A program made the translations under genes and the position numbers. This document shows positions 28,380 through 37,387 of a stretch of DNA of 64,000 nt, one piece after another. The stretch is taken from positions 58,150-122,149 of the forward strand of contig NZ_KB908267.1 of the NCBI RefSeq assembly GCF_000382405.1. The letters are read 5' to 3'. Under the pieces are notes generated by a model. The model was not told the DNA's origin, ran no database searches, and saw nothing but the letters and a program-made list of their open reading frames with translations. Each line of letters opens with the position of its first letter. Within the stretch, counting starts at the first letter, position 1. This stretch comes from Mycobacterium sp. 141 (lineage in GTDB: Bacteria > Actinomycetota > Actinomycetes > Mycobacteriales > Mycobacteriaceae).

Positions 28380-29158
28380 CGCGTGCGAGAACGGCACTGC
28401 GGATCACACTGTGGGTGCTGTTCGGGTTGTTCTTCCTGTTCCCGCTGTACGCGATGGCGGACTTCTCCACGCGCAACCTGATCGAGGGCGGACGCACCCT
28501 GGCGGCCTGGCGCAACCTGGTGGCCGACGAGACCCTGTACCAGGCGATCGTGATCTCGGTGTTGCTGGCGGTGTTCACCGTGGCCGCGATGCTGGTGCTG
28601 CTGGTGCCGACGATGATCTGGGTGCGGCTGCGAGCGCCGTGGGCACGACGTGCGATCGAATTCCTGTGCCTGTTGCCCTTGACGATTCCGGCCTTGGTGA
28701 TCGTGGTGGGCCTGCGCAATGTCTACCTCTGGGTCACCTACTTCCTGGGGGAATCCGCGCTGACGCTGACGTTCGTCTACGTCGTTCTCGTGCTGCCGTT
28801 CGCCTACCGGGCCCTCGACGCGGCGCTCGCGGCCATCGACCTGCGGACCCTGTCGGAGGCGGCCCGCTCGCTCGGCGCCGGCTGGGGTGCCACCATCGGC
28901 CGCGTGATCGTGCCCAACATCTGGCCCGGAATCCTTTCCGCCGCTTTTATTTCCATCGCGGTGGTGCTCGGCGAATACACCATTGCGTCGCTGAGCGGTT
29001 ACCAGACCCTGCAGGTGCAGATCGTCGCAATCGGTAAGAGCGACGGTCCGACGTCGGTGGCCGCCTCGCTCGCGGTGCTGATGTTGGGCTTCGTGCTGCT
29101 GCTGGTCCTGGCGGTTGTCACCCGCGGCCGCCGTCGGAGAGCGGGTGGTCTGAGGTGA
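28376..29158 (+). CDS. ABC importer permease, second subunit (PotC-like)
   Basis: About 260 residues from the ATG inside ATGA at 28376. Six hydrophobic helices and an EAA loop (EAARSLGAGWGATIGRVIVPNIWPGILSA) identify the second permease. Near the end, VVLGEYTIASLSGYQTL is typical of PotC/CysW-type subunits. The stop overlaps the ATPase GTG start by 4 bp, inside the first unit of a tandem repeat. Confidence 0.9.
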   Translation: MTRARTALRITLWVLFGLFFLFPLYAMADFSTRNLIEGGRTLAAWRNLVADETLYQAIVISVLLAVFTVAAMLVLLVPTMIWVRLRAPWARRAIEFLCLLPLTIPALVIVVGLRNVYLWVTYFLGESALTLTFVYVVLVLPFAYRALDAALAAIDLRTLSEAARSLGAGWGATIGRVIVPNIWPGILSAAFISIAVVLGEYTIASLSGYQTLQVQIVAIGKSDGPTSVAASLAVLMLGFVLLLVLAVVTRGRRRRAGGLR

Positions 29159-29235
29159 GGAGCAATCGGGGTCTTGCGGACGTGAGGAGCAATGGAGGTC
29201 TTGCGGACGTGAGGAGCAATCGGGGTCTTGCCGTC
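29155..29235 (+). repeat. three 27-bp tandem repeats at the start of the ABC ATPase gene
   Basis: Units at 29155-29181, 29182-29208 and 29209-29235 differ at only a few bases. Each contains GTGAGGAGCAAT; units 2 and 3 carry the full core GCGGACGTGAGGAGCA followed by an 11-bp spacer. They are in frame and encode three copies of a nonapeptide (VRSNRGLAD-like). GAGGAG in each unit is also Shine-Dalgarno-like. The same core recurs upstream of pncA. Confidence 0.9.
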
Positions 29236-30249
29236 GAACTCAACGACCTCACCCGGGTCTACGGCAGTGTCAAGGCGCTCGACGGGTTAACCCTGCACAT
29301 CGAGCCAGGCGAGCTGGTGGCCCTGCTCGGACCGTCGGGGTGCGGTAAGACCACCGCGCTGCGTATCCTGGCCGGACTCGACGAGGCCACATCGGGCAGC
29401 GTGCAGGTCGGTGGGCGTGACGTGAGTTCGGTACCGGCCAACAAGCGCGATATGGGCATGGTGTTCCAGGCTTATAGTCTGTTCCCGCACCTGACCGTGC
29501 TGGACAATGTCGCGTTCGGGTTGAAGATGCGAGGAAAAGCCAAGGCCGACAGGCTTTCCCGGGCCGCGGACATGCTCGATCTGGTGGGCTTGAGCGAGCA
29601 CAAGGACAAGTACGCCGACGAGCTTTCCGGTGGCCAGCAGCAGCGTGTCGCGCTGGCGCGGGCCCTCGCGATCCGGCCGAGCGTGCTGCTGCTCGACGAG
29701 CCGTTGTCGGCGCTCGACGCGAAGGTGCGGGTGCAGTTGCGCGACGAGATCCGTCGGGTTCAGCTCGAGGTCGGCACCACGACGTTGTTCGTCACCCACG
29801 ATCAGGAGGAGGCGCTGGCCGTTGCCGACAGGGTCGGGGTGATGAGCTAGGGCAAACTCGAACAGCTCGCAGCGCCGGCGGATCTGTATGCCAGCCCCGC
29901 GACGCCGTTCGTCGCGGAGTTCGTCGGACTGAACAATCAAGTGCCCGTGGAGGTTTCGGGCGGGCAGGCCCTCCTGCTGGGCGCCTCGGTCCCGACGCTG
30001 GCCGGTTCGGTCGGTGCAGGTACGGGCACAGCGCTGGTGCGCCCCGAGTCCATCACGGTCACTGCCGACACCGACGGTGCCGCTCGGGTCAGCTCGGTGG
30101 CGTTCCTCGGGCCGATCTCGCGGGTATACGTGACATTGCCCGACGGGGCGGTCCTGCATGCGCAGTTGGCAAGTTCAGCCGCGGAGGAGTTCAGCCCGGG
30201 GGACCCGGTGCGCGTCGGGGTACGGCCCGCGCCGGTGCTGGTGATCTGA
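29155..30249 (+). pseudogene. ABC importer ATPase (PotA-like) interrupted by an in-frame TAG
   Basis: The frame runs from the GTG at 29155 to 30249 but holds one TAG at 29848-29850. Before it lies a complete ATPase domain: LLGPSGCGKTTALRIL (Walker A), GMVFQAYSLFPHL (Q-loop), LSGGQQQRVALARAL (signature), VLLLDEPLSALD (Walker B) and LFVTHDQEEALAVADRVGVMS. After it the same frame continues GKLEQLAAPADLYASPATPF and a TOBE-like domain (ALVRPESITV ... VRVGVRPAPVLVI). Relatives have Gln or Arg where the TAG stands, so a single CAG-to-TAG change is the simplest cause. The 231-residue product keeps all catalytic motifs and loses only the regulatory C-terminus, so partial function is possible. A sequencing error is also possible. 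Confidence 0.85.
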
Positions 30250-30259
30250 GCCGGTGGGC

Positions 30260-30838
30260 TCAGACGTCCTTGACCGGTTCGATACCCAGATCGCGGTAGG
30301 TCACCAGTGCCGCGAACGGGACCCCGCGCTTGGCGAATCGTCCCGTCGCGACATCACCGCGGTCGACCATCGGGATTACCCCGGTCACCACCGCACCCGC
30401 GGCGACGACGCGCTCGTAGGCGATCTCGGTGGAGCCGCCGGTGCTGATCACGTCGTCGACCAGCAGCACGCGGGTGCCGGGTTCGAGCCGGGTGCCTTCG
30501 ATCCACTGTTCGCGGCCGCGGCTCTTCTGTTCCTTGCGCACTGAGAACCAGGCCTTGCCGGTGACCATCGCGACGCCGTGGGCCAGCGGGTCGGCACCCA
30601 TGGTCAGGCCACCGACGGCGTCGAACTCGATGCCGCGGGCCGCGGCCAGATCGGCGACCGCGCGGCTGACGATCGCCATCCGCTCACCCGTGTCGATGGC
30701 GTACTTGCCGTCGATGTAGTCATGGCTGAGCTGGCCGCTGGCCAGCCGGAACGGCTCCTCGCGGTGCTCGTAGCCGCGCGTGCGGATCAGATCGAAGGCG
30801 GCGTGCCAGGTTTCCGGACGCTCGGCGGCAGCAGACAT
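30260..30838 (-). CDS. orotate phosphoribosyltransferase-like enzyme
   Basis: A 192-residue type I phosphoribosyltransferase. The PRPP-binding motif is RVLLVDDVISTGGST, and VGGLTMGADPLAHG plus VRKEQKSRGREQWIEG follow the PyrE pattern. PyrE joins orotate to PRPP in pyrimidine synthesis. The N-terminus (TWHAAFDLIRTRGYEHREEPFRL) differs from the M. tuberculosis PyrE I recall, so this may be a second paralogue or a salvage PRTase; no pyr symbol is assigned. It converges with the ABC operon. Confidence 0.8.
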   Translation of the reverse strand: MSAAAERPETWHAAFDLIRTRGYEHREEPFRLASGQLSHDYIDGKYAIDTGERMAIVSRAVADLAAARGIEFDAVGGLTMGADPLAHGVAMVTGKAWFSVRKEQKSRGREQWIEGTRLEPGTRVLLVDDVISTGGSTEIAYERVVAAGAVVTGVIPMVDRGDVATGRFAKRGVPFAALVTYRDLGIEPVKDV

Positions 30839-30895
30839 ACCCGCGATCGTATTGCACTCGGCGGCGTGTGCCGATCCGGCCTGGGCGCGGTGCGC

Positions 30896-31753
30896 CTACC
30901 CGGCCTGGGCCCGCCTGGCCAACTCGACTGTCGCGGAACGCAATTCATCGAAGGAGCTGATCGGCGCGGCGTAACCCACCCGCGTGTATGCCACCCCGCG
31001 GTCGGTGGTGACTCGCAGATCGAGGCCGTAGCGGTCAGCGCCCGTGCACACTGCGGCGGTCGTATCGGGGTAGCCGCCGAGGGTGCGGGCCATCGCCAGC
31101 AGTGACGCGGCGTGGTCGGCGTTGAGATGCTCGATGGCACCGGCAGCGCGGGGCGACACCGGGTCGGGCTCGGCGGCGGCGTAGGCCGCACCGGTGGCCG
31201 AGTCCATCCGGCCGTAGCCGCCGACCCAGCGCACCCGGTCCACGCGCAGCACCCACAGCGAGAAATCGCTGTAGTCGATGTAGTACTTTGCCGCCGCGAC
31301 CGCTGACAGGTGAGCGTCGCGGGCCGCTGCGGCCTCGGCACCGGAGGGGTGTTCGGCTACCCCGGCCAGGGTGACACGGGTGCTGGCGAGTGGATCCGAC
31401 CCGGCCCCGGGTGCGACGATCGCGATGCTTGCCCGCGGATCCTGCGCGAGATTGCGGCCGTGCTCTGCGAGATTCGACACGCACAGCACCGGAGCACCGT
31501 CCAGCAACCCGTAGGTGATGAACGATGCCCACGGTGCGCCTTCGGCGGTGAGAGTTGCCAGCGTGCCGGAGTTGGTCGACTTGGCGACGGTGCGGGCTTC
31601 CTCGGCCGCCGACGGCCGCGCCGCCACGGCAGGTGTGCTCAGTGGAGGTGGGACCGAGGGGGCGTTCGCCGGAGTGCCATGGTCTCTGGTGCTCAGATCC
31701 GACCGAGCACCGATTCCCGCTGCGTCGCGATCGTCAGGCGTCGACTCACCCAC
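30896..31753 (-). CDS. HugZ-like PPOX protein with DUF2470 C-terminus
   Basis: About 285 residues from the GTG at 31753, preceded by GAGGGA. The N-terminal part is a split-barrel: VAKSTNSGTLATLTAEGAPWASFITY, CVSNLAEHGRNLAQDPRASIAI and KYYIDYSDFSLWVLRVDRVRWVGG. The C-terminal DUF2470 domain (AIEHLNADHAASLLAMAR ... YGLDLRVTTDRG) is found in HugZ-type heme-binding or heme-degrading proteins. Heme binding is plausible but unproven. Longer in-frame starts run antisense into the kinase gene and are rejected. Confidence 0.82.
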   Translation of the reverse strand: MGESTPDDRDAAGIGARSDLSTRDHGTPANAPSVPPPLSTPAVAARPSAAEEARTVAKSTNSGTLATLTAEGAPWASFITYGLLDGAPVLCVSNLAEHGRNLAQDPRASIAIVAPGAGSDPLASTRVTLAGVAEHPSGAEAAAARDAHLSAVAAAKYYIDYSDFSLWVLRVDRVRWVGGYGRMDSATGAAYAAAEPDPVSPRAAGAIEHLNADHAASLLAMARTLGGYPDTTAAVCTGADRYGLDLRVTTDRGVAYTRVGYAAPISSFDELRSATVELARRAQAG

Positions 31754-31994
31754 AGGGCATCCCTCATCGAATTGTTGGGGCGATCTCCGCGGCACCGCCG
31801 CAGACAAGTTCACATTCGGGGAAAACGTAACCCTCGTGGACCCGTGATACAACCGTGGGCCTTTCCGCAAACTCGTTAGCGAGGACGAATCACGTTGCTG
31901 GTGGGTAGAGACGGTCGGGACGTCGGAAACCGAGCTTCGGCGCAACAGTTCTAGGACGGTTGAAAAGCCGCTTCTGTGGGTAGGTTTAAGGCTG

Positions 31995-33269
31995 ATGGAA
32001 GGCATCAACGGAGCGACCGTGCAAGATCTGGACATCCCGTTCAGCGCGTGGTTACCCCGGCAGCGGTGGTACGCCGGCCGGGGCCGTGCGCTGACTGCGG
32101 CGCGCCCGGTGCTCGTGCAGCCGCTGCGCGAGCACCTCCTGCTGGTGTTGTTGGACGCGTCGTACGTGGACGGCACTTGCGAGCGCTATCAGGTGATCGT
32201 CGGGGTCGGTCGCCGAGACGGCTCAGATCGCGGTCCTACCGGCGCGACCATCAGTGTCAACGGTGACCGGATTGCTTACGACGCGTTGTTCGATCCGGAT
32301 GCGGCACGCTATCTGTTGAAACTGATCGACGGCGCGGCCACCGTCGGGGCGGTGGTTTTCACGAAGGAGCCGGACGCGGAGCTTCCCCTGGATGCCCCTG
32401 CCCGGGTCTCCACGGCCGAGCAAAGCAACACCAGCGTGGTGTTCGGCCGGGACGCCATGCTCAAGGTCTTCCGGCGGGTCACTGCCGGTGTGCATCCCGA
32501 CATCGAACTCAACCGGGCTCTGGGCAGGGCGGGCAACCCCCATGTGGCTCGGCTGCTCGGATCGTTCGAAACCTGGTGGGACGGCGAGCCGTGTGCGCTG
32601 GGCGTGGTGTCGGAGTTCGCCGCCGATTCCGTCGAGGGCTGGCACATGGCGACCACCGGCGGCGCGGACTTCACGGACGAGTCCCGCCTGCTCGGCGCAG
32701 CCGTGGCCTCGGTGCACACCTGCCTGGCCGACGAGTTGGGCACCGATTCCATCCCGTTTCCGGTGGACGTGATGCTGAGCCGGTTGACGACGGCCACGCA
32801 AGCGGTGCCCGAGTTGTACGACTTCGCTCCGCGAATCAAGCAGCGCTACCGGGACCTGGCGGGGCGACAAATCACGGTGCAGCGCGTGCATGGCGACTTG
32901 CACCTGGGGCAGGTGCTCCGTACCCCACAGCGCTGGTTGTTGATCGATTTCGAAGGCGAACCCGGAAAACCGTTGCAGCAGAGGCGTCGTCCCGATTCAG
33001 CGGTGCGCGATGTCGCGGGCATGTTGCGCTCGTTCGACTACGCCGCCTACCAACGACCGGGCGTTGCCGCTGAGGCTTGGGCTGACCGCAACGGCACGGC
33101 CTTCTGTGACGGTTACGCCGCAGAATCCGGTGTCGACCCACGCGACCCCGCCGACCTGCTGGCGGCCTACGAGTTGGACAAGGCGGTGTACGAGGCCGCA
33201 TACGAGGCCCGGCACCGCCCGGATTGGCTGCCCATCCCGATGGGGTCGATCGATCGGCTGGTGCGCTGA
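31995..33269 (+). CDS. maltokinase-like sugar kinase (Mak / glucosamine kinase family)
   Basis: A 424-residue aminoglycoside-phosphotransferase-fold kinase. The N-terminal cap begins [16 protein letters not shown], the hallmark of maltokinases. The catalytic loop is [12 protein letters not shown] and the metal motif [14 protein letters not shown]. The C-terminal [23 protein letters not shown] is also conserved in the family. Maltokinase makes maltose 1-phosphate for GlgE-dependent alpha-glucan synthesis and is usually next to treS; here no treS is seen, so a glucosamine kinase or another sugar kinase role must be considered. Confidence 0.82.
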   Translation: MEGINGATVQDLDIPFSAWLPRQRWYAGRGRALTAARPVLVQPLREHLLLVLLDASYVDGTCERYQVIVGVGRRDGSDRGPTGATISVNGDRIAYDALFDPDAARYLLKLIDGAATVGAVVFTKEPDAELPLDAPARVSTAEQSNTSVVFGRDAMLKVFRRVTAGVHPDIELNRALGRAGNPHVARLLGSFETWWDGEPCALGVVSEFAADSVEGWHMATTGGADFTDESRLLGAAVASVHTCLADELGTDSIPFPVDVMLSRLTTATQAVPELYDFAPRIKQRYRDLAGRQITVQRVHGDLHLGQVLRTPQRWLLIDFEGEPGKPLQQRRRPDSAVRDVAGMLRSFDYAAYQRPGVAAEAWADRNGTAFCDGYAAESGVDPRDPADLLAAYELDKAVYEAAYEARHRPDWLPIPMGSIDRLVR

Positions 33270-33293
33270 GTTCTTCCCGCTCAGTTTCTTCCC

Positions 33294-33352
33294 GCGAGCA
33301 GACGCGTGGGCCCCCGACACGCCGCGTTTGGCGGACCCAAATGTCTGCTCGC
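33294..33352. terminator. long imperfect hairpin between convergent genes
   Basis: GCGAGCAGAC at 33294-33303 pairs perfectly with GTCTGCTCGC at 33343-33352, and the inner TGGG (33307-33310) pairs with CCCA (33336-33339) in the same register. It lies 25 bp after the kinase stop and 30 bp before the dehydrogenase stop on the other strand. No T-run follows. It may act as a bidirectional terminator or belong to a dispersed palindromic repeat; I recall similar GCGAGCAGACGC hairpins between mycobacterial genes. Confidence 0.7.
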
Positions 33353-33379
33353 CCAGGGAACTACCTCGCCCAGGGAACT
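33348..33379. repeat. 15-bp direct repeat next to the hairpin
   Basis: CTCGCCCAGGGAACT occurs at 33348-33362 and at 33365-33379, two bases apart. The first copy overlaps the right arm of the hairpin, suggesting slippage at the hairpin edge. Confidence 0.8.
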
Positions 33380-33381
33380 GA

Positions 33382-34482
33382 CTACAGCGTGGCGATCTGG
33401 TAGTCGCCCAGTTGGTCGATCAGCGCATGCAACTGGTCTTGCGACGAGCCGAGGGTGTGCTCGATCGCAGTGAGCCGCGCCGCATAGTGCCCGACCGGAT
33501 ACTCCGCGGTGATACCGATTCCGCCGTGCAGCTGAATGGATTCCTGGGCAATGTGTCGGCCCGAGCGGCCGATCTGCAGCTTGGCACGCGCGGCGAGCAC
33601 AGGATCGAAGTCACCGTCGGTGATCGACATCGATGCGTAGAGGCCCATGCTGCGGGCCAGCTCCAGCGATACGTACATATCGGCGGCCCGCTGCGTCAGA
33701 GTCTGGAACTTGCTCAGGGTGACCCCGAATTGCTTGCGCGCCTTGAGGTAATCGGTGGTGAGCCGCAGCGACTCCGCCATGGCGCCGACTGCCTCGGCGC
33801 ACAGCCCCGCCGAGGCACGGATCAGCGCGTGCGTGATGGCCGTGCCGGCATCCACCGCGTCACCGAGGGGGTCGGCGGGTGTTTCGGCGAGGTCGATCTG
33901 GGCGCCCCGTTGCCCGTCGAACGTACGGTAGCTCTCCCGGGTGACCGCGGCTGCGTCGACGAGAAACAGTCCGGTCCCGCCCCCGGGCAGGACGGCGCTG
34001 ACGATCAGCGTGTCGGCGCTGTCGCCGGCCAGCACCGGGTTCTTCCGGCCGGTGAGCACCCACGAATCACCTTGGCGGGCAGCGGTGGTGGTGACGGTAC
34101 CGGTTCCGCGCAGGCCGGGCTCGGTGTGGGCGAAGGCCAGCAGTCGCTGACCGGCAGCGACCTCGTCGAGCAGTTGACGCTGTGCGTCGGTGCCCACCTC
34201 GGCGATGATCGACCCCGGCACCAGCGCGCCGTGCAGCACCGGCTCGGGCGCCAGCCGGCGTCCGATCTCGCCCAGCACCACCATGATCTCAAGCGGGCCG
34301 CCGGCGTCTTCCTCGAAACCCAGTCCGAGCACCCCTATCTCGGCGAGCTGGGCCCACACCCGAGTGCTGTAGCCGGGGTCGGTGTCGACGACCTTGTTGC
34401 GCTTTTCGGTGTCATAGCCCGACAACACATCGCGCATGGTGTCGGCCAGCAGGGTCTGTTCTTCGGTCAGCTGAAAGTCCAT
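33382..34482 (-). CDS. acyl-CoA dehydrogenase, shorter subunit
   Basis: A 366-residue acyl-CoA dehydrogenase: MDFQLTEEQTLLADTMRDVL start, VLTGRKNPVLAGDSADTLIVSA in the middle barrel, DYLKARKQFGVTLSKFQTLTQRAADMY in the FAD region, and IQLHGGIGITAEYPVGHY near the end. In actinobacteria such shorter subunits pair with a full-length partner to form an alpha2-beta2 enzyme. It follows the longer gene by 8 bp on the same strand, so a heteromeric enzyme is likely. Substrate unknown. Confidence 0.9.
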   Translation of the reverse strand: MDFQLTEEQTLLADTMRDVLSGYDTEKRNKVVDTDPGYSTRVWAQLAEIGVLGLGFEEDAGGPLEIMVVLGEIGRRLAPEPVLHGALVPGSIIAEVGTDAQRQLLDEVAAGQRLLAFAHTEPGLRGTGTVTTTAARQGDSWVLTGRKNPVLAGDSADTLIVSAVLPGGGTGLFLVDAAAVTRESYRTFDGQRGAQIDLAETPADPLGDAVDAGTAITHALIRASAGLCAEAVGAMAESLRLTTDYLKARKQFGVTLSKFQTLTQRAADMYVSLELARSMGLYASMSITDGDFDPVLAARAKLQIGRSGRHIAQESIQLHGGIGITAEYPVGHYAARLTAIEHTLGSSQDQLHALIDQLGDYQIATL

Positions 34483-34490
34483 GGTTCAAC

Positions 34491-35651
34491 TCACAATCCG
34501 AGAATGGTCGACGCGATGATGGTGCGCTGAACCTCGTTGCTGCCGCCGTAGATCGAGGTTTTGCGATAGTTCAGATAGTGCGGCGCGGCCTCCTGGGCCC
34601 ACGCGGGCGACGCGATCGTATTGCCGGCCTCGAATGGCAGCGCGTCCGGCCCGGCGACCTCGACCAGCAGTTCGGTGGCGGTCTGCTGCAGCTGACTGCC
34701 GCGCAACTTCAGCACCGATGACGCCGGGTTGGGCTTGCCGTCGGCGGAGTCCGACGTGACGCGCATCTGGGTGAGTTCCAGGGCCAGCACGTCGTTCTCG
34801 GCCTCGGCCAATCGCGCGGCGAACAACGGGTCAGACAGCAAACCGGACTGCTTGGCTCGGGCCTTTACGTCGGCCAGCCGTACCTTGGTGCGAGCCACCT
34901 GCGCGATGCCGGTGCGTTCGTTGCCGAGCAGGAACTTGGCGTAGGTCCAGCCCTGGTTCTCCTCACCGACCAGCTGGTCGGCGGGCACGCGCACGTCCTC
35001 GAAGAACACCTCGTTGACCTCGAAGCTGCCGTCGATGAGCTTGATCGGCCGCAGTGTGATGCCCGGGGTGTTCATGTCGATGAGCAGGAAGGAGATGCCT
35101 GCCTGCTTCTTGGGGGCCTGCGGGTCGGTGCGGACCAGGCAGAAGATCCAGTCGGCGTACTGGCCGAGCGTGGTCCAGGTCTTCTGGCCGTTGACCACGT
35201 AGCTGTCCCCGTCACGGACCGCGGTGGTGCGCAAAGAGGCCAAATCTGAGCCGGCCTCGGGCTCGGAGAAGCCCTGACACCACCAGATGTCCAGTGCGGC
35301 AGTCGGCGGCAGGAAGCGTTCTTTGACGGCCTGCGAGCCGAACTCGGCGATCACAGGACCGACCATCCGGGTATTGAAGGTCAATGGCTCCGGAACGCTG
35401 GCCAACTGCATCTCGTCGAGCCAGATCTGGTGCTGAGTGGGCGTCCAATCCTTGCCGCCCCACTCGACGGGCCAGTTCGGCACAGCCAGGCCGTGCTCGT
35501 TCAAGGTCTTGTGCGCGGTGACGATTCCGTCCTTGCCGAGCGGTTTACCCAGCCGGTTGCGTTCGCGGATCTCGGCGGGAACCTGAGTGGTGTAGAAGGT
35601 GCGCAGCTCGTCGCGGAACGCAGCCTCCTGCGGTGTGAGTGCCAGTTGCAT
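34491..35651 (-). CDS. acyl-CoA dehydrogenase, longer subunit
   Basis: A 386-residue acyl-CoA dehydrogenase: MQLALTPQEAAFRDELRTFY, WWCQGFSEPEAGSDLASLRTTA, YVVNGQKTWTTLGQYADWIFCLVRTD, and the C-terminal KTSIYGGSNEVQRTIIASTILGL. FSEPEAGSDLA and the IYGGSNEVQR end are the usual FAD- and substrate-binding elements. It is first of the two-gene unit and presumably oxidises a particular acyl-CoA (fatty acid or steroid side chain). Confidence 0.92.
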   Translation of the reverse strand: MQLALTPQEAAFRDELRTFYTTQVPAEIRERNRLGKPLGKDGIVTAHKTLNEHGLAVPNWPVEWGGKDWTPTQHQIWLDEMQLASVPEPLTFNTRMVGPVIAEFGSQAVKERFLPPTAALDIWWCQGFSEPEAGSDLASLRTTAVRDGDSYVVNGQKTWTTLGQYADWIFCLVRTDPQAPKKQAGISFLLIDMNTPGITLRPIKLIDGSFEVNEVFFEDVRVPADQLVGEENQGWTYAKFLLGNERTGIAQVARTKVRLADVKARAKQSGLLSDPLFAARLAEAENDVLALELTQMRVTSDSADGKPNPASSVLKLRGSQLQQTATELLVEVAGPDALPFEAGNTIASPAWAQEAAPHYLNYRKTSIYGGSNEVQRTIIASTILGL

Positions 35652-35736
35652 GACCGTCTCCCTGCTCCGTGGATCTGACAGCAGAGTAAACGACCGGTTG
35701 GTTGGGAGACGAAAGCGGCTGGTCAGGGCGCCAGAG

Positions 35737-36573
35737 TCAGCGCACCAGCCGGCGCAGCAGCGCCGAGGCAGCGGCGATGCCGAGCACGGCCGCCACGATC
35801 AGCACCGAGACGTCGAGTGCCCAATTGGTCGGCGTGCCGATCAGCAACCCTCGCAGGGCGTTGACCTCGTAGCTCAGCGGATTGACCGTGGACAGCCAGC
35901 GCAGCCAGCCGGGCATGATGTCGACGGGGTAGAGCGCATTGGATGCGAAGAACAACGGCATCGTGATGGCCTGACCGATACCCATCAGCCGGTCCCGTTT
36001 GCGGACCAGCCCGGCCAGCGTCATCGACAGACACGCGAAGAACGCCGCGCCCAGCGTCACGATGGCCATCGCGGCGAGGATCCGCAGTGGGTTGGCGGTC
36101 ATCGGGATGCCCATCAGGTAGGCGAGCACCACGACGCCGACCACCTGCACCACCGAGCGCACGCCGGCCGCGAACGCTTTACCGGTCACCAGCGCCGATG
36201 CGGGTGCCGGCGTGACCATCAGCTTCGCCAGAATGCCCGCATCGCGATCCCAGATGATCTGGATGCCGTAGAAGATCGAGATGAACAAGGCGGACTGGGC
36301 GATGATGCCCGGTGCCAGAAACGTCAGATAGGGCACACCACCGGTGTTGACCACGTGCAACCGGCTGAAGGTCTGCCCGAAGATCAGCAGCCACAACGCC
36401 GGCTGGATCAGGCGGGTGAACAGCTCGGTGCGGTCGTAGCGCAGCTTCTGCAGCTCCACGAGCGAGAAGGCGCCGACACGTACGGCCATGCCGCGGGCCC
36501 GGCGCCACCCGCGTGGCGCGAGGACCAGGCCCCTCGAAGTAGACGAATCAGAAGTAGGCGAATCAACTGACAC
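35737..36573 (-). CDS. ABC-2 type exporter permease (DrrB-like)
   Basis: About 278 residues from the GTG at 36573, behind GAAGGACG; it overlaps the ATPase 3' end by 11 bp. Six hydrophobic segments follow a cytoplasmic N-terminus (LVELQKLRYDRTELFTRLIQP). The stretch GILAKLMVTPAPASALVTGKAFAAGVRS and the WLRWLSTVNPLSYEVNALRGLL motif are typical of DrrB/NodJ-type permeases. It exports a lipid or drug together with the upstream ATPase. Confidence 0.88.
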   Translation of the reverse strand: MSVDSPTSDSSTSRGLVLAPRGWRRARGMAVRVGAFSLVELQKLRYDRTELFTRLIQPALWLLIFGQTFSRLHVVNTGGVPYLTFLAPGIIAQSALFISIFYGIQIIWDRDAGILAKLMVTPAPASALVTGKAFAAGVRSVVQVVGVVVLAYLMGIPMTANPLRILAAMAIVTLGAAFFACLSMTLAGLVRKRDRLMGIGQAITMPLFFASNALYPVDIMPGWLRWLSTVNPLSYEVNALRGLLIGTPTNWALDVSVLIVAAVLGIAAASALLRRLVR

Positions 36574-37387
36574 GACGCGCCGTCCTTCGGCTCGAACGGA
36601 CCTCACCGATGCCCGAACGGCGGGTGTCCTCGCCGAGTTCGGACCCCGCATAGTGGCGGAAGACGTCCTCCAGAGTGGCGTCCTCGCCGTCGCCCGACAC
36701 GGCCGCCTTGAGTTCGGCCGGGGTTCCGACGGCTCGCAGCCGGCCGTGGTGCATCAGCGCCACCCGGTCGCACAGGGCATCTGCCTCGCCCATGTAGTGG
36801 GTGGTCAGCAGCACTGTCATACCGAACTCGGCCTGCATGCGCTGTACTTGTTCCCAGACACTGTCGCGGGCAATCGGATCGAGCCCCACCGTCGGTTCGT
36901 CCAGAATCAGCAGCAGCGGCCGGTTGACCAACGCCTGGGCCAGTTCCAGCCGTCGCACCATGCCGCCGGAATAGGTCCCTGCGGGCTCGTCGGCGACGTC
37001 GAGCAGTTGCATCCCGGCGAGTGCCGTGGCGACACGCTCGCGAAGTTCGGTCCGCGGCACATCGTAGAGGCGGGCGAACAGCTCGACGTTCTGCCTGCCG
37101 GTCAGTGCCGACTCGATCGAAAGTTGTTGCGGTACATAGCCGATGTTGTGCCGGATGTCCATGGTGCGGTGCCGGGCGTCCAGCCCGAAGATCCGCACCT
37201 CGCCCTGCTGGACCGGGGTCAATGTGGTGAGCACCCGCACGACGGTGGTCTTGCCCGCGCCGTTCGGGCCGAGCAGGCCCAAGGTCTCGCCTTGGTGCAC
37301 CTGCAGGCTGAGATCGTCCACGGCGGTGAACTGCCCGTAGCGATGGGTCAGGTGTCGGCAGTCGATGGCGAGCAGTTCGTCGTTCAT
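36563..37387 (-). CDS. ABC exporter ATPase (DrrA-like)
   Basis: A 274-residue ATPase: LLGPNGAGKTTVVRVL (Walker A), VPQQLSIESALTGRQNVELFARLYDV, YSGGMVRRLELAQAL (signature) and LLILDEPTVGLDP (Walker B), with TTHYMGEADALCDRVALMHHGRL after it, as in daunorubicin-resistance DrrA. Its ATG overlaps the MarR stop by 4 bp. The operon is regulator, ATPase, permease, the layout of an inducible drug or lipid exporter. Confidence 0.92.
   Translation of the reverse strand: MNDELLAIDCRHLTHRYGQFTAVDDLSLQVHQGETLGLLGPNGAGKTTVVRVLTTLTPVQQGEVRIFGLDARHRTMDIRHNIGYVPQQLSIESALTGRQNVELFARLYDVPRTELRERVATALAGMQLLDVADEPAGTYSGGMVRRLELAQALVNRPLLLILDEPTVGLDPIARDSVWEQVQRMQAEFGMTVLLTTHYMGEADALCDRVALMHHGRLRAVGTPAELKAAVSGDGEDATLEDVFRHYAGSELGEDTRRSGIGEVRSSRRTARRVS

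Noticed and set aside
31754..32176. N-terminal extension of the HugZ-like gene to 32176
   Set aside because: It runs antisense through the start of the kinase gene and reads as Ser/Arg-rich noise; the GTG at 31753 has a good ribosome site.
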